NCBI GenBank assembly: GCA_902588895.1
Contig: CACIRC010000007.1
Coordinates: 1 to 50,580 of the forward strand
From: an uncultured Pelagibacteraceae bacterium
GTDB taxonomy: Bacteria > Pseudomonadota > Alphaproteobacteria > Pelagibacterales > Pelagibacteraceae
DNA length: 50,580 nucleotides
Direction of reading: 5' to 3'
Shown: piece after piece, positions 33,058-42,666 of the stretch
Numbering within the stretch: position 1 is the first letter of the stretch
Layout: each line of letters starts with the position of its first letter
Program-made: the position numbers and the translations under genes
Notes under the pieces: model-generated
The model's database searches: none
Told to the model about the DNA's origin: nothing
What the model saw: the letters and a program-made list of their open reading frames with translations, nothing else

Positions 33058-34017
33058 ATGAAAAAAGAACGAAATAAAAATCCAATCCAACCTGTAAGTG
33101 GGACTAAAGTTCCAAGATTTGCAGGTCCATCAACATTTGCAAGATTACCAGAGTTAAGAGATGTTGAAAGTTGTGACGTTGCAATTGTTGGAATTCCTTT
33201 TGATGCTGGCACAAGTTATAGGCCAGGTGCAAGATTTGGTCCACAAAGCATCAGGCAAGCTTCTAGACATTTGAGAACTAATTATCATCCTAATTATGAT
33301 GTTGAGCCTTTTAAAATCCAACAAGTAGCTGATGCTGGTGATATCGCCTGCAACCCATTCAGTATTGATGAAGCAATTAAACAAATAGAAGTAGGTGCAA
33401 CAGATTTATTAAATAAGGTTGGAGGAATTATAAGTTTAGGTGGAGACCATACTATTGCTGTACCATTGTTAAGAGCAATCAATAAAAAAAATAAGGGCCC
33501 TGTATCTTTAGTTCATTTTGATGCCCACTTAGATACTTGGGACACATATTTTGGTGCACCTTATACTCACGGAACTCCATTCAGAAGAGCTAGAGAAGAA
33601 GGATTATTTTTAGATGATGCTTCCATGCATGTTGGAATTCGTGGACCACTTTATAGTAGAGATGATATTAAAAACGATGAAAGTTTTGGATTTAAAATAA
33701 TTCATTGTGATGAGTTTCAAACAGAAGGAACCGATAAAATAGCAGAAAGAATTAGAAAAAGAGTGGGAGACAATCCTTTATACTTATCAATTGATATTGA
33801 TGTTTTAGACCCTGCATTTGCTCCAGGTACTGGTACACCAGAAATTGCAGGGATGACTACAAGAGAAATGGTAAATGTTTTAAGAGGTTTGTCTGGATTA
33901 AATTTAGTTTCAGCAGATGTAGTTGAGGTTTCCCCAGCATATGATCATGCAGAAGTAACTTCTTTAGCAGCAGCAACTATTGTTTATGAATTAACTAATT
34001 TATTTGCAAAAACATAA
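33058..34017 (+). CDS. Agmatinase-family ureohydrolase
   Basis: The 319-residue protein has all binuclear Mn ligands: GGDHT (H131), FDAHLD (D155, H157, D159) and SIDIDVLD (D246, D248). The N-terminal extension before the core (PVSGTKVPRFAG) resembles guanidinobutyrase and agmatinase-like enzymes. It hydrolyses a guanidino compound to urea and an amine. The ALDH 20 bases downstream suggests an amino-aldehyde or guanidino-aldehyde route such as 4-guanidinobutyrate or agmatine breakdown. The exact guanidino substrate is uncertain; candidates include agmatine, guanidinobutyrate and guanidinoacetate. Confidence 0.85.
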   Translation: MKKERNKNPIQPVSGTKVPRFAGPSTFARLPELRDVESCDVAIVGIPFDAGTSYRPGARFGPQSIRQASRHLRTNYHPNYDVEPFKIQQVADAGDIACNPFSIDEAIKQIEVGATDLLNKVGGIISLGGDHTIAVPLLRAINKKNKGPVSLVHFDAHLDTWDTYFGAPYTHGTPFRRAREEGLFLDDASMHVGIRGPLYSRDDIKNDESFGFKIIHCDEFQTEGTDKIAERIRKRVGDNPLYLSIDIDVLDPAFAPGTGTPEIAGMTTREMVNVLRGLSGLNLVSADVVEVSPAYDHAEVTSLAAATIVYELTNLFAKT

Positions 34018-34037
34018 AGAAAGGATAACGTCAAAAC

Positions 34038-35471
34038 ATGTTAGACAAAAAAAATTTTTACATTAATGGAGCGTGGGTTAAGCCAAATAGTTCTGAGGAA
34101 ATTAAAGTAATTGATCCTGCTACAGAAGAAAATTGTGCAGTAATTACTTTAGGGAACAAAGCTGATGTTGATATTGCTGTTAATGCAGCTAAAGATGCCT
34201 ATGAAACTTGGGCCTTTTCTTCCAAAGATGAAAGAATTGGATTATTAGAAAAACTTTATGAAAATTATAAGAAAAGATGGGCAGATATTGCAGAAGCTAT
34301 AACTCTTGAGATGGGTGCTCCAAAAGATTTTGCAACAAAATTACAAGCTGGTACAGGAGCAAGTCATATCAAATCATTTATTAGATATTTAAAAAATTTT
34401 GAATTTGAAAAACCGTTAGGAGATCATGCTCCTAACCAAAGATTAATTTATGAACCAAAAGGTGTTTGTGCATTAATAACACCATGGAATTGGCCGATGA
34501 ACCAGGTTTGCCTAAAAGTAATGCCAGCAATTGCATCAGGTTGTACAATGGTCTTAAAACCATCAGAATTAGCACCACTCTCATCAATGATACTTGCTGA
34601 AATTATTGATGAAGTAAAATTTCCAAAAGGTGTGTTCAATTTAGTTAATGGTGATGGAGCAACAACAGGTGACGCTCTCACAAGTCATCCAGATATTAAT
34701 ATGATTTCTTTTACAGGATCAACAAGAGCGGGAGCTTTGATTTCACAAAATGCTGCTAAAGATTTTAAAAGAGTAAGCTTAGAATTAGGTGGCAAAGGGG
34801 CAAATATAATTTTTAAAGATGCAGATCCAGAAGCTATTGAAAGAGGTGCTTTAAGATGTTTTAGAAATTCTGGACAATCTTGTAATGCGCCAACAAGAAT
34901 GTTGGTTGAAAAATCAATGTATGAGGAGGCTATTCAGAGATTAAAAAAATATACTGAAAACTTTGAAGTGGGAGATCCAAAAAAAGATGGTGAACATATA
35001 GGTCCAGTTATTTCAGAAACTCAATTCAATAAAATTCAAACTTTAATACAAAAAGGAATAGATGAAGGTGCAAAATTAGTTGCTGGAGGAACAGGTAAAC
35101 CTGATGGATTAGACAAAGGATACTTTGTTAAACCAACTGTTTTTGCAGATGTAAATAATGATATGGAAGTTGCAAGAACAGAAATTTTTGGACCTGTTTT
35201 ATCTGTTATTCCTTTTGAAACAGAAGAAGATGCAATTAAAATTGCAAATGATACTGCTTATGGACTAACAAACTATATTCAAACCCAAGACTCTCAAAAA
35301 GTACAAAGAGTTGCAAGAAAATTAAGATCTGGAATGGTTGATGTTAATGGAGCTGGTATAGCAGTTGATGCACCATTTGGAGGTTTTAAACATTCAGGAA
35401 TAGGACGTGAGGCAGGTGAACATGGCCTTGAGGAATTCTTGGAGGTAAAAGCAGTAGGTGGTTGGAGTTAA
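34038..35471 (+). CDS. NAD(P)-dependent aldehyde dehydrogenase
   Basis: The 477-residue ALDH has LITPWNWP, catalytic Glu in SLELGGKGAN (E249) and catalytic Cys in SGQSCNAPTRM (C282). It is a close paralogue of the ALDH at 19559-20992, sharing the unusual QSC-AP-RM active-site context. It lies 20 bases after the ureohydrolase gene and is probably co-transcribed, so its substrate is likely an aldehyde derived from a guanidino or amino compound. Its last four bases overlap the convergent M20 gene. Confidence 0.88.
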   Translation: MLDKKNFYINGAWVKPNSSEEIKVIDPATEENCAVITLGNKADVDIAVNAAKDAYETWAFSSKDERIGLLEKLYENYKKRWADIAEAITLEMGAPKDFATKLQAGTGASHIKSFIRYLKNFEFEKPLGDHAPNQRLIYEPKGVCALITPWNWPMNQVCLKVMPAIASGCTMVLKPSELAPLSSMILAEIIDEVKFPKGVFNLVNGDGATTGDALTSHPDINMISFTGSTRAGALISQNAAKDFKRVSLELGGKGANIIFKDADPEAIERGALRCFRNSGQSCNAPTRMLVEKSMYEEAIQRLKKYTENFEVGDPKKDGEHIGPVISETQFNKIQTLIQKGIDEGAKLVAGGTGKPDGLDKGYFVKPTVFADVNNDMEVARTEIFGPVLSVIPFETEEDAIKIANDTAYGLTNYIQTQDSQKVQRVARKLRSGMVDVNGAGIAVDAPFGGFKHSGIGREAGEHGLEEFLEVKAVGGWS

Positions 35472-36658
35472 TTTATAGAAGATTTTTCTTTAATACCTTC
35501 TAGGAGTTTTAAGCATTTTTTTAATTCATCTAAAATTATAAATTCATCAATTTTATGAGCTTGTTCAATTGAACCGGGACCGCAAACAACTGTACTAATT
35601 CCTATTTCCTGAAAGAGACCTGCTTCAGTTCCAAAAGAAACAACTTGCCTCGAGTTGTCCCCTGTTAAGCTTGAAATTAATTCGCAGGCATCTGATTTGC
35701 TCTTTCTATCAAATCCAATAATTTCCCCTATAATTTTTTTTTCAATTGAAGCATTAGGAAAAATTTTTTTCATATCTGGAAGCAAAACTTCATTTGCATA
35801 TTTATCTATTTCCTGATTCAAAAATATACCATCTTCTTTTACAACAGGTCTTGTTTCCCAATTAACATGACATTTATCTGCTATTACATTATGAGCTATT
35901 CCTCCAAATATTCCTCCTATAGATAATGTAGAATGTGGAGGATCAAATATAGAGTCTTCAGGTTCTCTCTCTTTAAGTCTTTCTCTTAATTCCATTAATT
36001 TACTTACATATCTTGATGCGTACTCAACTGCGCTTACACCTTTATGAGGTGCTGAACTATGTCCTGCTAGTCCTCTAAAATGTGTTGTGTATTCATAACA
36101 TCCTTTGTGTGCATCAATAATCTTCATGTTAGTAGGTTCGCCAACAATACAAATACCATCTTTAATATTTCTTCTTTTTAATTCTTCAATTAAAATTGGT
36201 GCACCTATGCATGCTGTTTCTTCATCAAATGTAAAAGAAAAATGAATATCTCTATCTAAATTAGAATTTGAATAAATAGGTGCATATGCCAAAGTACATG
36301 CAATAAAACCCTTCATATCACACGAACCTCTTCCATATAATTTATCTTCCTTAATTGTTGCAGTAAAAGGGTCTGAGCTCCAACCCTTTGAGACCGGGAC
36401 AACATCCGTATGACCTGATAAAATTATAGGTTTTTTATTGTTTGAATTTTTAGCTTTAAGAGTTGCGAATAGATTTACTCTTTTTTTTTCATCATCATAG
36501 GTTCTAAAAGAGGTAGCACCTAATGTTTTTAAGATACCATCACAATAATCTATTAAAGCGGTATTATCTTCACCTGATATAGTTTTAAAACTAATTAGAT
36601 CTGTTAAAATTTTAATAGAATTTTTAAATAAAAGATCTGAATTATTTTCTGTACTCAT
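35468..36658 (-). CDS. argE: M20-family deacylase/peptidase (acetylornithine deacetylase-like)
   Basis: The 396-residue protein has the M20 metal ligands SGHTDVVPV (H83, D85), GRGSCDMKG (D114), the catalytic EE of FDEETACIGAP (E146, E147) and the dimerisation domain in the middle. Sequence of the first motif and length suit ArgE, which removes acetate from N-acetylornithine. It stands alone on the minus strand, divergent to csaA. Because the window also has an ectoine-hydrolase-like protein whose product is an N-acetyl-diaminobutyrate, deacetylation of that compound is a possible alternative role (inference). Confidence 0.78.
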   Translation of the reverse strand: MSTENNSDLLFKNSIKILTDLISFKTISGEDNTALIDYCDGILKTLGATSFRTYDDEKKRVNLFATLKAKNSNNKKPIILSGHTDVVPVSKGWSSDPFTATIKEDKLYGRGSCDMKGFIACTLAYAPIYSNSNLDRDIHFSFTFDEETACIGAPILIEELKRRNIKDGICIVGEPTNMKIIDAHKGCYEYTTHFRGLAGHSSAPHKGVSAVEYASRYVSKLMELRERLKEREPEDSIFDPPHSTLSIGGIFGGIAHNVIADKCHVNWETRPVVKEDGIFLNQEIDKYANEVLLPDMKKIFPNASIEKKIIGEIIGFDRKSKSDACELISSLTGDNSRQVVSFGTEAGLFQEIGISTVVCGPGSIEQAHKIDEFIILDELKKCLKLLEGIKEKSSIN

Positions 36659-36685
36659 ATTTTCCTTCCATTATATATTAAATAT

Positions 36686-37027
36686 ATGAAAGAACAAATT
36701 ACCTACGATATATTTGATAAAGTTGATATTAGAGTTGGAACAGTCATTTCAGTAAAAAAAAATGAAAAGGCCAGAAAACCTTCTTTAGTTGTTGAAGTAG
36801 ATTTTGGAAAAGAAATTGGAATTAGACAATCTTCTGCCCAAATTACTCATTATTATAATGAGGAAAATCTTAAAGGAAAACAAGTAATAGGTATTTGTAA
36901 TTTTCCAGAAAAAAATATAGCTGGCGTAGTTTCTCAAGTACTTATTCTTGGCTCAATAGACAAGGAGGGTAAAGTAATTTTGGTCCATCCATCTCAAAAA
37001 TCTGAGAATGGCCTACCTATTGCATAG
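36686..37027 (+). CDS. csaA: CsaA-type tRNA-binding-domain protein
   Basis: The 113-residue protein is a lone OB-fold tRNA-binding domain: DKVDIRVGTV (11-20), RQSSAQIT, GKQVIGICNFPEKNIAGVVSQVL and a C-terminal VILVHPS. It matches CsaA in length and motif order. CsaA has chaperone or export-related activity and binds tRNA. It starts 27 bases from the divergent M20 gene and is followed after two bases by a LysE-type gene. Confidence 0.88.
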   Translation: MKEQITYDIFDKVDIRVGTVISVKKNEKARKPSLVVEVDFGKEIGIRQSSAQITHYYNEENLKGKQVIGICNFPEKNIAGVVSQVLILGSIDKEGKVILVHPSQKSENGLPIA

Positions 37028-37029
37028 AA

Positions 37030-37623
37030 ATGCATCCAGAAATTCTATCGATAACTTTATTTGGTATTGTAGCCGCATATTCTCCGGGGCCAAATAATTT
37101 TGTAGCATTTTATTCTGGATTTAACTTTGGTATTACAAGAACTCTTCCACATATAATCGGAGTTACTTTAGGTTTCCCATTTTTATTATTATGCGTAGCT
37201 TTAGGATTAATAAATGTTTTTAAACTTTATCCATTAATTCAAGAAATATTAAAGTATCTTGGAACATTATTTTTAATTTACTTAGCTTATAAAATCTCTT
37301 TCTCTAGTTCGCAAAACCAAGAAAATAAAAATAAAAATCCAGTAAAATTTATAGAAACATTTATTTTTCAATTTTTAAACCCAAAAGCTGTAATTGCATC
37401 GATTATAATTGTATCAACATATATTAAAGTAGGAGAAAATTTTGTAAGCTATACGATTCAAATTGTTATATTAGCTTTGTTAGTTTCGGTGACCAGTATT
37501 ACATTATGGACATTTTTAGGTAAATTCTTTAGGAAATTCGCGACAAATCAGAAATTTATTAATTATTTTAATTATGTTATGTCACTGCTTCTTTTATTAA
37601 GCATATTAACTTTTTATTTATAA
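37030..37623 (+). CDS. LysE/RhtB-family translocator
   Basis: The 197-residue protein has six hydrophobic segments and the LysE-family N-terminal motif YSPGPNNFVAFYSGFNFG (about 17-34). It exports amino acids or related small compounds across the inner membrane. It lies between csaA and aconitase with gaps of two and one bases, which implies co-transcription with housekeeping genes. Substrate unknown. Confidence 0.85.
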   Translation: MHPEILSITLFGIVAAYSPGPNNFVAFYSGFNFGITRTLPHIIGVTLGFPFLLLCVALGLINVFKLYPLIQEILKYLGTLFLIYLAYKISFSSSQNQENKNKNPVKFIETFIFQFLNPKAVIASIIIVSTYIKVGENFVSYTIQIVILALLVSVTSITLWTFLGKFFRKFATNQKFINYFNYVMSLLLLLSILTFYL

Positions 37624-37624
37624 C

Positions 37625-40294
37625 ATGAAACCAGGAAATAAAAATTCTTATAATTCATTAAAAAAAATTTCAATAGATGGTAAAGATTATAAATATTACT
37701 CTTTACCTGAAGCAGAAAATAATGGTCTGGATGGCATAAGTAAACTTCCTAAATCTCTAAAGGTTTTGCTGGAAAATTTATTAAGATACGAAGATGACTT
37801 GAGTGTTACTAAATCTCAAATAGAAGCTATTAAGAATTGGCTTAAAACAAAAAAATCTAAAACTGAAATTGCTTATAGACCTGCAAGAGTACTTCTTCAG
37901 GATTACACTGGTATCCCGGCAGTAGCTGATCTTGCTGCAATGCGAGAAGCGGTAAAAGATAAAAATAAAGATCCTAATATTATTAACCCATTATCTGCTG
38001 TTGATCTTGTTATCGATCATTCGGTACAGGTAGACCAGTCTGCTAAAGCAGATTCTTTTGAAAAAAATGTTGATATAGAATTTGAAAGAAATGGAGAGAG
38101 ATATTCTTTTTTAAAATGGGGACAGCAGGCATTTGATAATTTTAGAATAGTTCCACCAGGAACAGGAATTTGTCACCAAGTAAATCTAGAATATTTGTCA
38201 AAAGTTGTTTGGTCAGAAGAATTTAAAGGGGAAAAATATCTTTTTCCAGATACTTTAGTTGGAACAGATAGTCATACAACAATGGTAAATGGTTTATCTG
38301 TTTTAGGATGGGGTGTAGGAGGAATTGAAGCAGAAGCAGGAATGTTAGGTCAACCAATATCAATGTTAATACCTGAAGTTATTGGTTTTGAAATGAAAAA
38401 CAAAATGCCAGAAGGTACCACTGCAACTGATTTAGTATTAACTGTTGTTAAAATGTTAAGAGATAAAGGAGTTGTTGGTAAGTTTGTTGAATTTTACGGA
38501 GAAGGTTTAAAAAATTTAACTCTTGCGGATAGAGCTACAATTGCAAACATGGCACCAGAATATGGTGCTACTTGTGGCTTTTTTCCTATCGATGAAGAAA
38601 CATTAAAGTATTTAAAATTTTCTGGAAGAGATCAGCAAACTGTTGATATCGTAGAAAATTATGCCAAGGAACAAGGTTTATGGGCGAGTAACGAAATAGA
38701 ATTTACTGACGTTATATCTTTAGATATGTCTACAGTTGTACCAACTATTTCAGGACCTAAAAGACCTCAAGACAAAGTTCTTTTAACAGATGCACCTGGT
38801 TCGTTTCAAAAAGTATTGCTGGAAGCTACAAATAAAAATGAAAAGTCAATTTCGAAAGTATCAAATACAGATTACGAAATTAAAGATGGCTCAATATTAA
38901 TTGCAGCAATAACTTCTTGCACAAATACTTCTAATCCAAATGTTTTAATTGGGGCTGGACTATTAGCAAAAAAAGCTATTGAAAAAGGTTTGCAGGTTAA
39001 ACCTTGGGTAAAAACCTCATTAGCACCTGGATCTCAAGTAGTTACAGATTATTTAGCAAAAGCCGGATTAAATACTTATTTAGATCAGCTTGGCTTTAAT
39101 TTAGTTGGGTATGGCTGCACAACTTGCATTGGAAATTCAGGACCACTTCCAGAAAATATTGTAGAAGCAATCCAAAAAGAAAATATTTATGCAGTTTCAG
39201 TTTTATCAGGAAATAGAAATTTCGAGGGAAGAATTTCTCCACATATAAAAGCTAACTACCTAGCTTCGCCTCCACTAGTTGTTGCATATGCAATAGCCGG
39301 GCATATGGAAGTTGATTTGTACAAAGATCCATTAGGAAAAGATAAAGAAGGAAAAGATGTATTTCTAAAAGATATTTGGCCTTCAAATAAAGAGATAGAA
39401 GACACTTTAAAAGATTCACTTAATGCGGACATGTTTATACAAAGATACTCAAATATTTCTGAGGGCCCAACTCAATGGCAAAAAATTAAAACTGATAAAA
39501 GCAGTATCTATAATTGGGATGAGGGATCAACTTATGTAAAAAAACCTCCGTTTTTTGACTCATTATCAGATAAACCAGAAGGATTTAAAGAAATTAAGGA
39601 TGCGAGACCATTATTAATTTTAGGTGATATGGTTACTACTGACCATATATCGCCAGCTGGCAGTATTCAAAAAGATAGTCCAACTGGAGAATATTTCATG
39701 GAACACCAAATTTTACCTAAAGATTACAACTCTTATGGCTCAAGAAGAGGTAATCATGAAGTTATGATGCGAGGTACTTTTGCAAATATAAGAATTAGAA
39801 ATGAAATGGCTCCTGGTACGGAAGGCGGTTTTACAAAGTTATATCCAGAAGAGAAAGTTCTTCCTATCTATGATGCAGTAGTTGAATATAAAAAAAGAGG
39901 AACAGATTTAGTTGTAGTTGGTGGAAAGGAGTATGGAACTGGATCGTCTAGAGATTGGGCAGCCAAAGGAACAAAATTATTAGGGATAAAGGCAGTAATT
40001 GCTGAAAGTTTTGAAAGAATTCACCGATCTAATTTAATTGGAATGGGAATACTGCCATTACAATTTATCAATGATGTAAATAGAAAAAATCTTCAATTAA
40101 TTGGTTCTGAATTAATTAGCATTCTAAATATAGAAAAGGGTGTAAATCCCTCTGATGAAGTGACAGTCGAAATTAAATATACCTCTGGTGAAATAAAGAA
40201 AATTAAAACTTTATGCAGAATTGATACAAAAAATGAATTAGAGTATTATAAAAACGGAGGTATTCTGCAGTACGTTTTAAGGAATATGATTTAA
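37625..40294 (+). CDS. acnA: Aconitate hydratase A
   Basis: The 889-residue protein is a full-length AcnA/IRP-type aconitase. The [4Fe-4S] cysteines are in AITSCTNTSNP and GYGCTTCIGNSGP, GTDSHTTM is in domain 1-3, and GSSRDWAAKG is in the swivelling C-terminal domain. It interconverts citrate and isocitrate in the TCA cycle and feeds the glyoxylate shunt. One base separates it from the LysE gene, and two from the following membrane protein. Confidence 0.96.
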   Translation: MKPGNKNSYNSLKKISIDGKDYKYYSLPEAENNGLDGISKLPKSLKVLLENLLRYEDDLSVTKSQIEAIKNWLKTKKSKTEIAYRPARVLLQDYTGIPAVADLAAMREAVKDKNKDPNIINPLSAVDLVIDHSVQVDQSAKADSFEKNVDIEFERNGERYSFLKWGQQAFDNFRIVPPGTGICHQVNLEYLSKVVWSEEFKGEKYLFPDTLVGTDSHTTMVNGLSVLGWGVGGIEAEAGMLGQPISMLIPEVIGFEMKNKMPEGTTATDLVLTVVKMLRDKGVVGKFVEFYGEGLKNLTLADRATIANMAPEYGATCGFFPIDEETLKYLKFSGRDQQTVDIVENYAKEQGLWASNEIEFTDVISLDMSTVVPTISGPKRPQDKVLLTDAPGSFQKVLLEATNKNEKSISKVSNTDYEIKDGSILIAAITSCTNTSNPNVLIGAGLLAKKAIEKGLQVKPWVKTSLAPGSQVVTDYLAKAGLNTYLDQLGFNLVGYGCTTCIGNSGPLPENIVEAIQKENIYAVSVLSGNRNFEGRISPHIKANYLASPPLVVAYAIAGHMEVDLYKDPLGKDKEGKDVFLKDIWPSNKEIEDTLKDSLNADMFIQRYSNISEGPTQWQKIKTDKSSIYNWDEGSTYVKKPPFFDSLSDKPEGFKEIKDARPLLILGDMVTTDHISPAGSIQKDSPTGEYFMEHQILPKDYNSYGSRRGNHEVMMRGTFANIRIRNEMAPGTEGGFTKLYPEEKVLPIYDAVVEYKKRGTDLVVVGGKEYGTGSSRDWAAKGTKLLGIKAVIAESFERIHRSNLIGMGILPLQFINDVNRKNLQLIGSELISILNIEKGVNPSDEVTVEIKYTSGEIKKIKTLCRIDTKNELEYYKNGGILQYVLRNMI

Positions 40295-40296
40295 TT

Positions 40297-40941
40297 ATGG
40301 ACGAAGATTTATCAATTATTAATACTAATACTAGAAATGAAAAAATTAAGAATTTTTTCGTAAATAATAAAAATAAAATAATTTCAGGTATAATTATTTT
40401 GATAATTATTATAGCAGGTGTTTTTAGTTACGATAAATATTTAATTAATAAAAAAAAAGATATCTCAGATAGTTATAATTCAATAATCATTGATTATTCA
40501 GAAAAAACAAAAGAAAAAACAGCTAGTAGTCTGATTGAAATTATAAACAAGAAAGATCCAACTTATTCACCTTTATCTCTTTATTTCATCATTGATAATA
40601 ATCTTGTAAGCGATCAGTCTAAAATCAATTCATTGTTTGATATATTGATAAAAGATACTTCATTAGACAGTGAGATAAACAATTTAATTATATACAAGAA
40701 GGCACTCTTTAACGCAGATAACGCTCAAGAAAGCGAGCTTCTAAATATGTTAAACCCACTGATCAATTCAAAAAGTGTATGGAAATCTCATTCTTTATAT
40801 TTAATGGCAGAATATTTTTATGCAAATAATCAAAAACAAAAAGCTAAAGAATTTTTCAACCAAATAATAGCTTTAGAAAATTCAAATCCAGATATAAGGC
40901 TCCAAGCAGAGAAAAGATTGAACAGAGACTTGAGTGAATAA
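40297..40941 (+). CDS. YfgM-like membrane-anchored TPR protein
   Basis: The 214-residue protein has a short cytoplasmic N-terminus, one TM helix (about 29-45, IISGIIILIIIIAG) and a helical periplasmic domain ending in a TPR-like unit (SLYLMAEYFYANNQKQKAKEFF). This is the layout of YfgM-type proteins, which sit directly before bamB in many Proteobacteria and assist envelope folding near the Sec translocon. Its last eight bases overlap the BamB-like gene, which supports the call. Primary sequence is poorly conserved. Confidence 0.7.
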   Translation: MDEDLSIINTNTRNEKIKNFFVNNKNKIISGIIILIIIIAGVFSYDKYLINKKKDISDSYNSIIIDYSEKTKEKTASSLIEIINKKDPTYSPLSLYFIIDNNLVSDQSKINSLFDILIKDTSLDSEINNLIIYKKALFNADNAQESELLNMLNPLINSKSVWKSHSLYLMAEYFYANNQKQKAKEFFNQIIALENSNPDIRLQAEKRLNRDLSE

Positions 40942-42232
40942 ATTAATTTTTACTTTCATTGTATTATTTTTTTTTAATAACTGTTCATTTAATGAAAACT
41001 CTAGAATTTGGAAAGATAAAGAAAATAAATTAGAAACAGATAAAAAAATAACAAAAGTTTTTGCAGAAGAAAATGTAAGTGTTTCAGAATTTAATAGAGA
41101 TTTAAAATTAGATCTATCTTCAATAAAAATAAATAATAAAAAAAATGACAATCAAAATAATCTTGGTTTGCAAAATTACAAAGGCGAATTAACAAAGATT
41201 GGTAACTTTAAATTTTCAAAGTTAGAGGAAATTGATCAATTAAGTTTCGAACCAATTTTTTTGAATAATGGAATTATATTTTTTGACAAAAAGGGCTCAA
41301 TTACAAGGTATGACAATAATCAGAAAGTTGTTTGGAAAAAAAACCATTATTCAAAAGCTGAAAAAAAATTAAAACCAAAACTTAATTTTTTAGTAGATGG
41401 TCAAAATCTTTTAGTTTCTGATAGTATAGCAAAATATTATTCTGTGAATATTAGTACCGGAGAATTAAATTGGTCAAAAAATAATGATTATCCGTTTAAT
41501 TCAAATATTAAAAAGCATAAAGATAAAATATTTGTTATTGATTATAAAAATACATTGAGATGTTTTAAAATTAAAGATGGTTCTGAATGTTGGAATTTGC
41601 AAACGGAGGACTCATTTACAATTTCAAATATTAAATTTTCCTTAATTATTTTAAACGATAATGTTATTTTTAATAATTCTATTGGAGATATTACAGCTGT
41701 AGATATTGAAACTGGTTTAATTACATGGCAACTACCTACACAGAGTAGTTCGATAATAAATGAAACTTACAATTTTAAGACTTCTAAATTAGTATCAGAT
41801 GGAAATTCTGTATTTTTTTCAAACAATAAAAACCAGTTTTACTCAATTGATTTAAAAACAGGAACCACTAACTGGATAAATGAAGTTAATTCTAATATAA
41901 AACCAATTTTGGTTGGAAATCTAATTTTCACAATTTCTAATGAAGGATATTTACATTTAATTGATAAAAATAAAGGCAATATAATTCGAATTACAGATCT
42001 ATTTCTGAATTACAAAGATAAAAAAAGAAAAAATATTTATCCTATTGGTTTTGTGATTGGGGATAAAAATTTATTTTTGACTAACTCAGATGGTAAAATG
42101 ATCATTGCTGGGATTGAAGATGGAAAAATAACTAAAATTGAAAAAGTTTCTGGTGGATTAGTCTCTGAACCGTTTATATTTAACAACAATTTATATGTAG
42201 TAAGAAATGGTTCAATTGTACAATATAACTAA
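40934..42232 (+). CDS. bamB: Outer-membrane assembly factor BamB-like beta-propeller protein
   Basis: The 432-residue protein starts with GTG inside the previous gene. It has a signal sequence whose end (FFFNNCSFN) holds Cys16, a weak lipobox. The mature part consists of repeated PQQ-type blades such as NISTGELNWSKN, VDIETGLITWQL and IDLKTGTTNWIN, forming a propeller. BamB is the lipoprotein partner of BamA in outer-membrane protein assembly. The position after a YfgM-like gene is the classical order. Divergence is high, but the blade pattern is clear. Confidence 0.82.
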   Translation: MNKLIFTFIVLFFFNNCSFNENSRIWKDKENKLETDKKITKVFAEENVSVSEFNRDLKLDLSSIKINNKKNDNQNNLGLQNYKGELTKIGNFKFSKLEEIDQLSFEPIFLNNGIIFFDKKGSITRYDNNQKVVWKKNHYSKAEKKLKPKLNFLVDGQNLLVSDSIAKYYSVNISTGELNWSKNNDYPFNSNIKKHKDKIFVIDYKNTLRCFKIKDGSECWNLQTEDSFTISNIKFSLIILNDNVIFNNSIGDITAVDIETGLITWQLPTQSSSIINETYNFKTSKLVSDGNSVFFSNNKNQFYSIDLKTGTTNWINEVNSNIKPILVGNLIFTISNEGYLHLIDKNKGNIIRITDLFLNYKDKKRKNIYPIGFVIGDKNLFLTNSDGKMIIAGIEDGKITKIEKVSGGLVSEPFIFNNNLYVVRNGSIVQYN

Positions 42233-42234
42233 AC

Positions 42235-42666
42235 ATGTTCTTAAAATTTTTAGAAAAAATTGGCAGAAAAAAAGTTGTATTAGATAGAGGACCTTCACAT
42301 CCTAATTTTAAAGAGGCAAAGCCTTGGATGAACCGTTACTATGTTTTGATGAGGTATCGGCCTAAATGGTTTCCGTTCAATATATTAATTCATGAGATGC
42401 TAGCAGATGACCATGGAAAAGGAGTTCACAATCACACATTTCCTTATATTACTATAATTTTAAGAGGTGGTTATTGGGAGACATTAAGCACTGGCAAGTT
42501 TTGGCGTCCACCAGGGTATATTGGCTTTAGATCAGCAAATAATTTACATCGAGTAGATTTGGAACCAGGAACCAAACCATTAACTTTGTTTATCTCAGGT
42601 CCATTTGGGCTAAGGAAAGGACCAAGATCAGAGTATGGTATCGATTTTAAAACTAAAAAAAATTGA
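42235..42666 (+). CDS. Small cupin-fold protein, function unknown
   Basis: The 143-residue protein has a cupin-like metal-binding pattern: HNHTFPYITIILRGGYWE (H65, H67), followed by RPPGYIGFRSANNLHRVDL with H105. No signal peptide or TM is seen. Such proteins are widespread near housekeeping genes and usually annotated as hypothetical; enzymatic function is not known. Two bases separate it from bamB, and its TGA overlaps the ZapE ATG. Confidence 0.65.
   Translation: MFLKFLEKIGRKKVVLDRGPSHPNFKEAKPWMNRYYVLMRYRPKWFPFNILIHEMLADDHGKGVHNHTFPYITIILRGGYWETLSTGKFWRPPGYIGFRSANNLHRVDLEPGTKPLTLFISGPFGLRKGPRSEYGIDFKTKKN

Noticed and set aside
42663..42665. TTG start for ZapE
   Set aside because: An ATG one codon later overlaps the upstream TGA in the usual TGATG coupling and is the better start.
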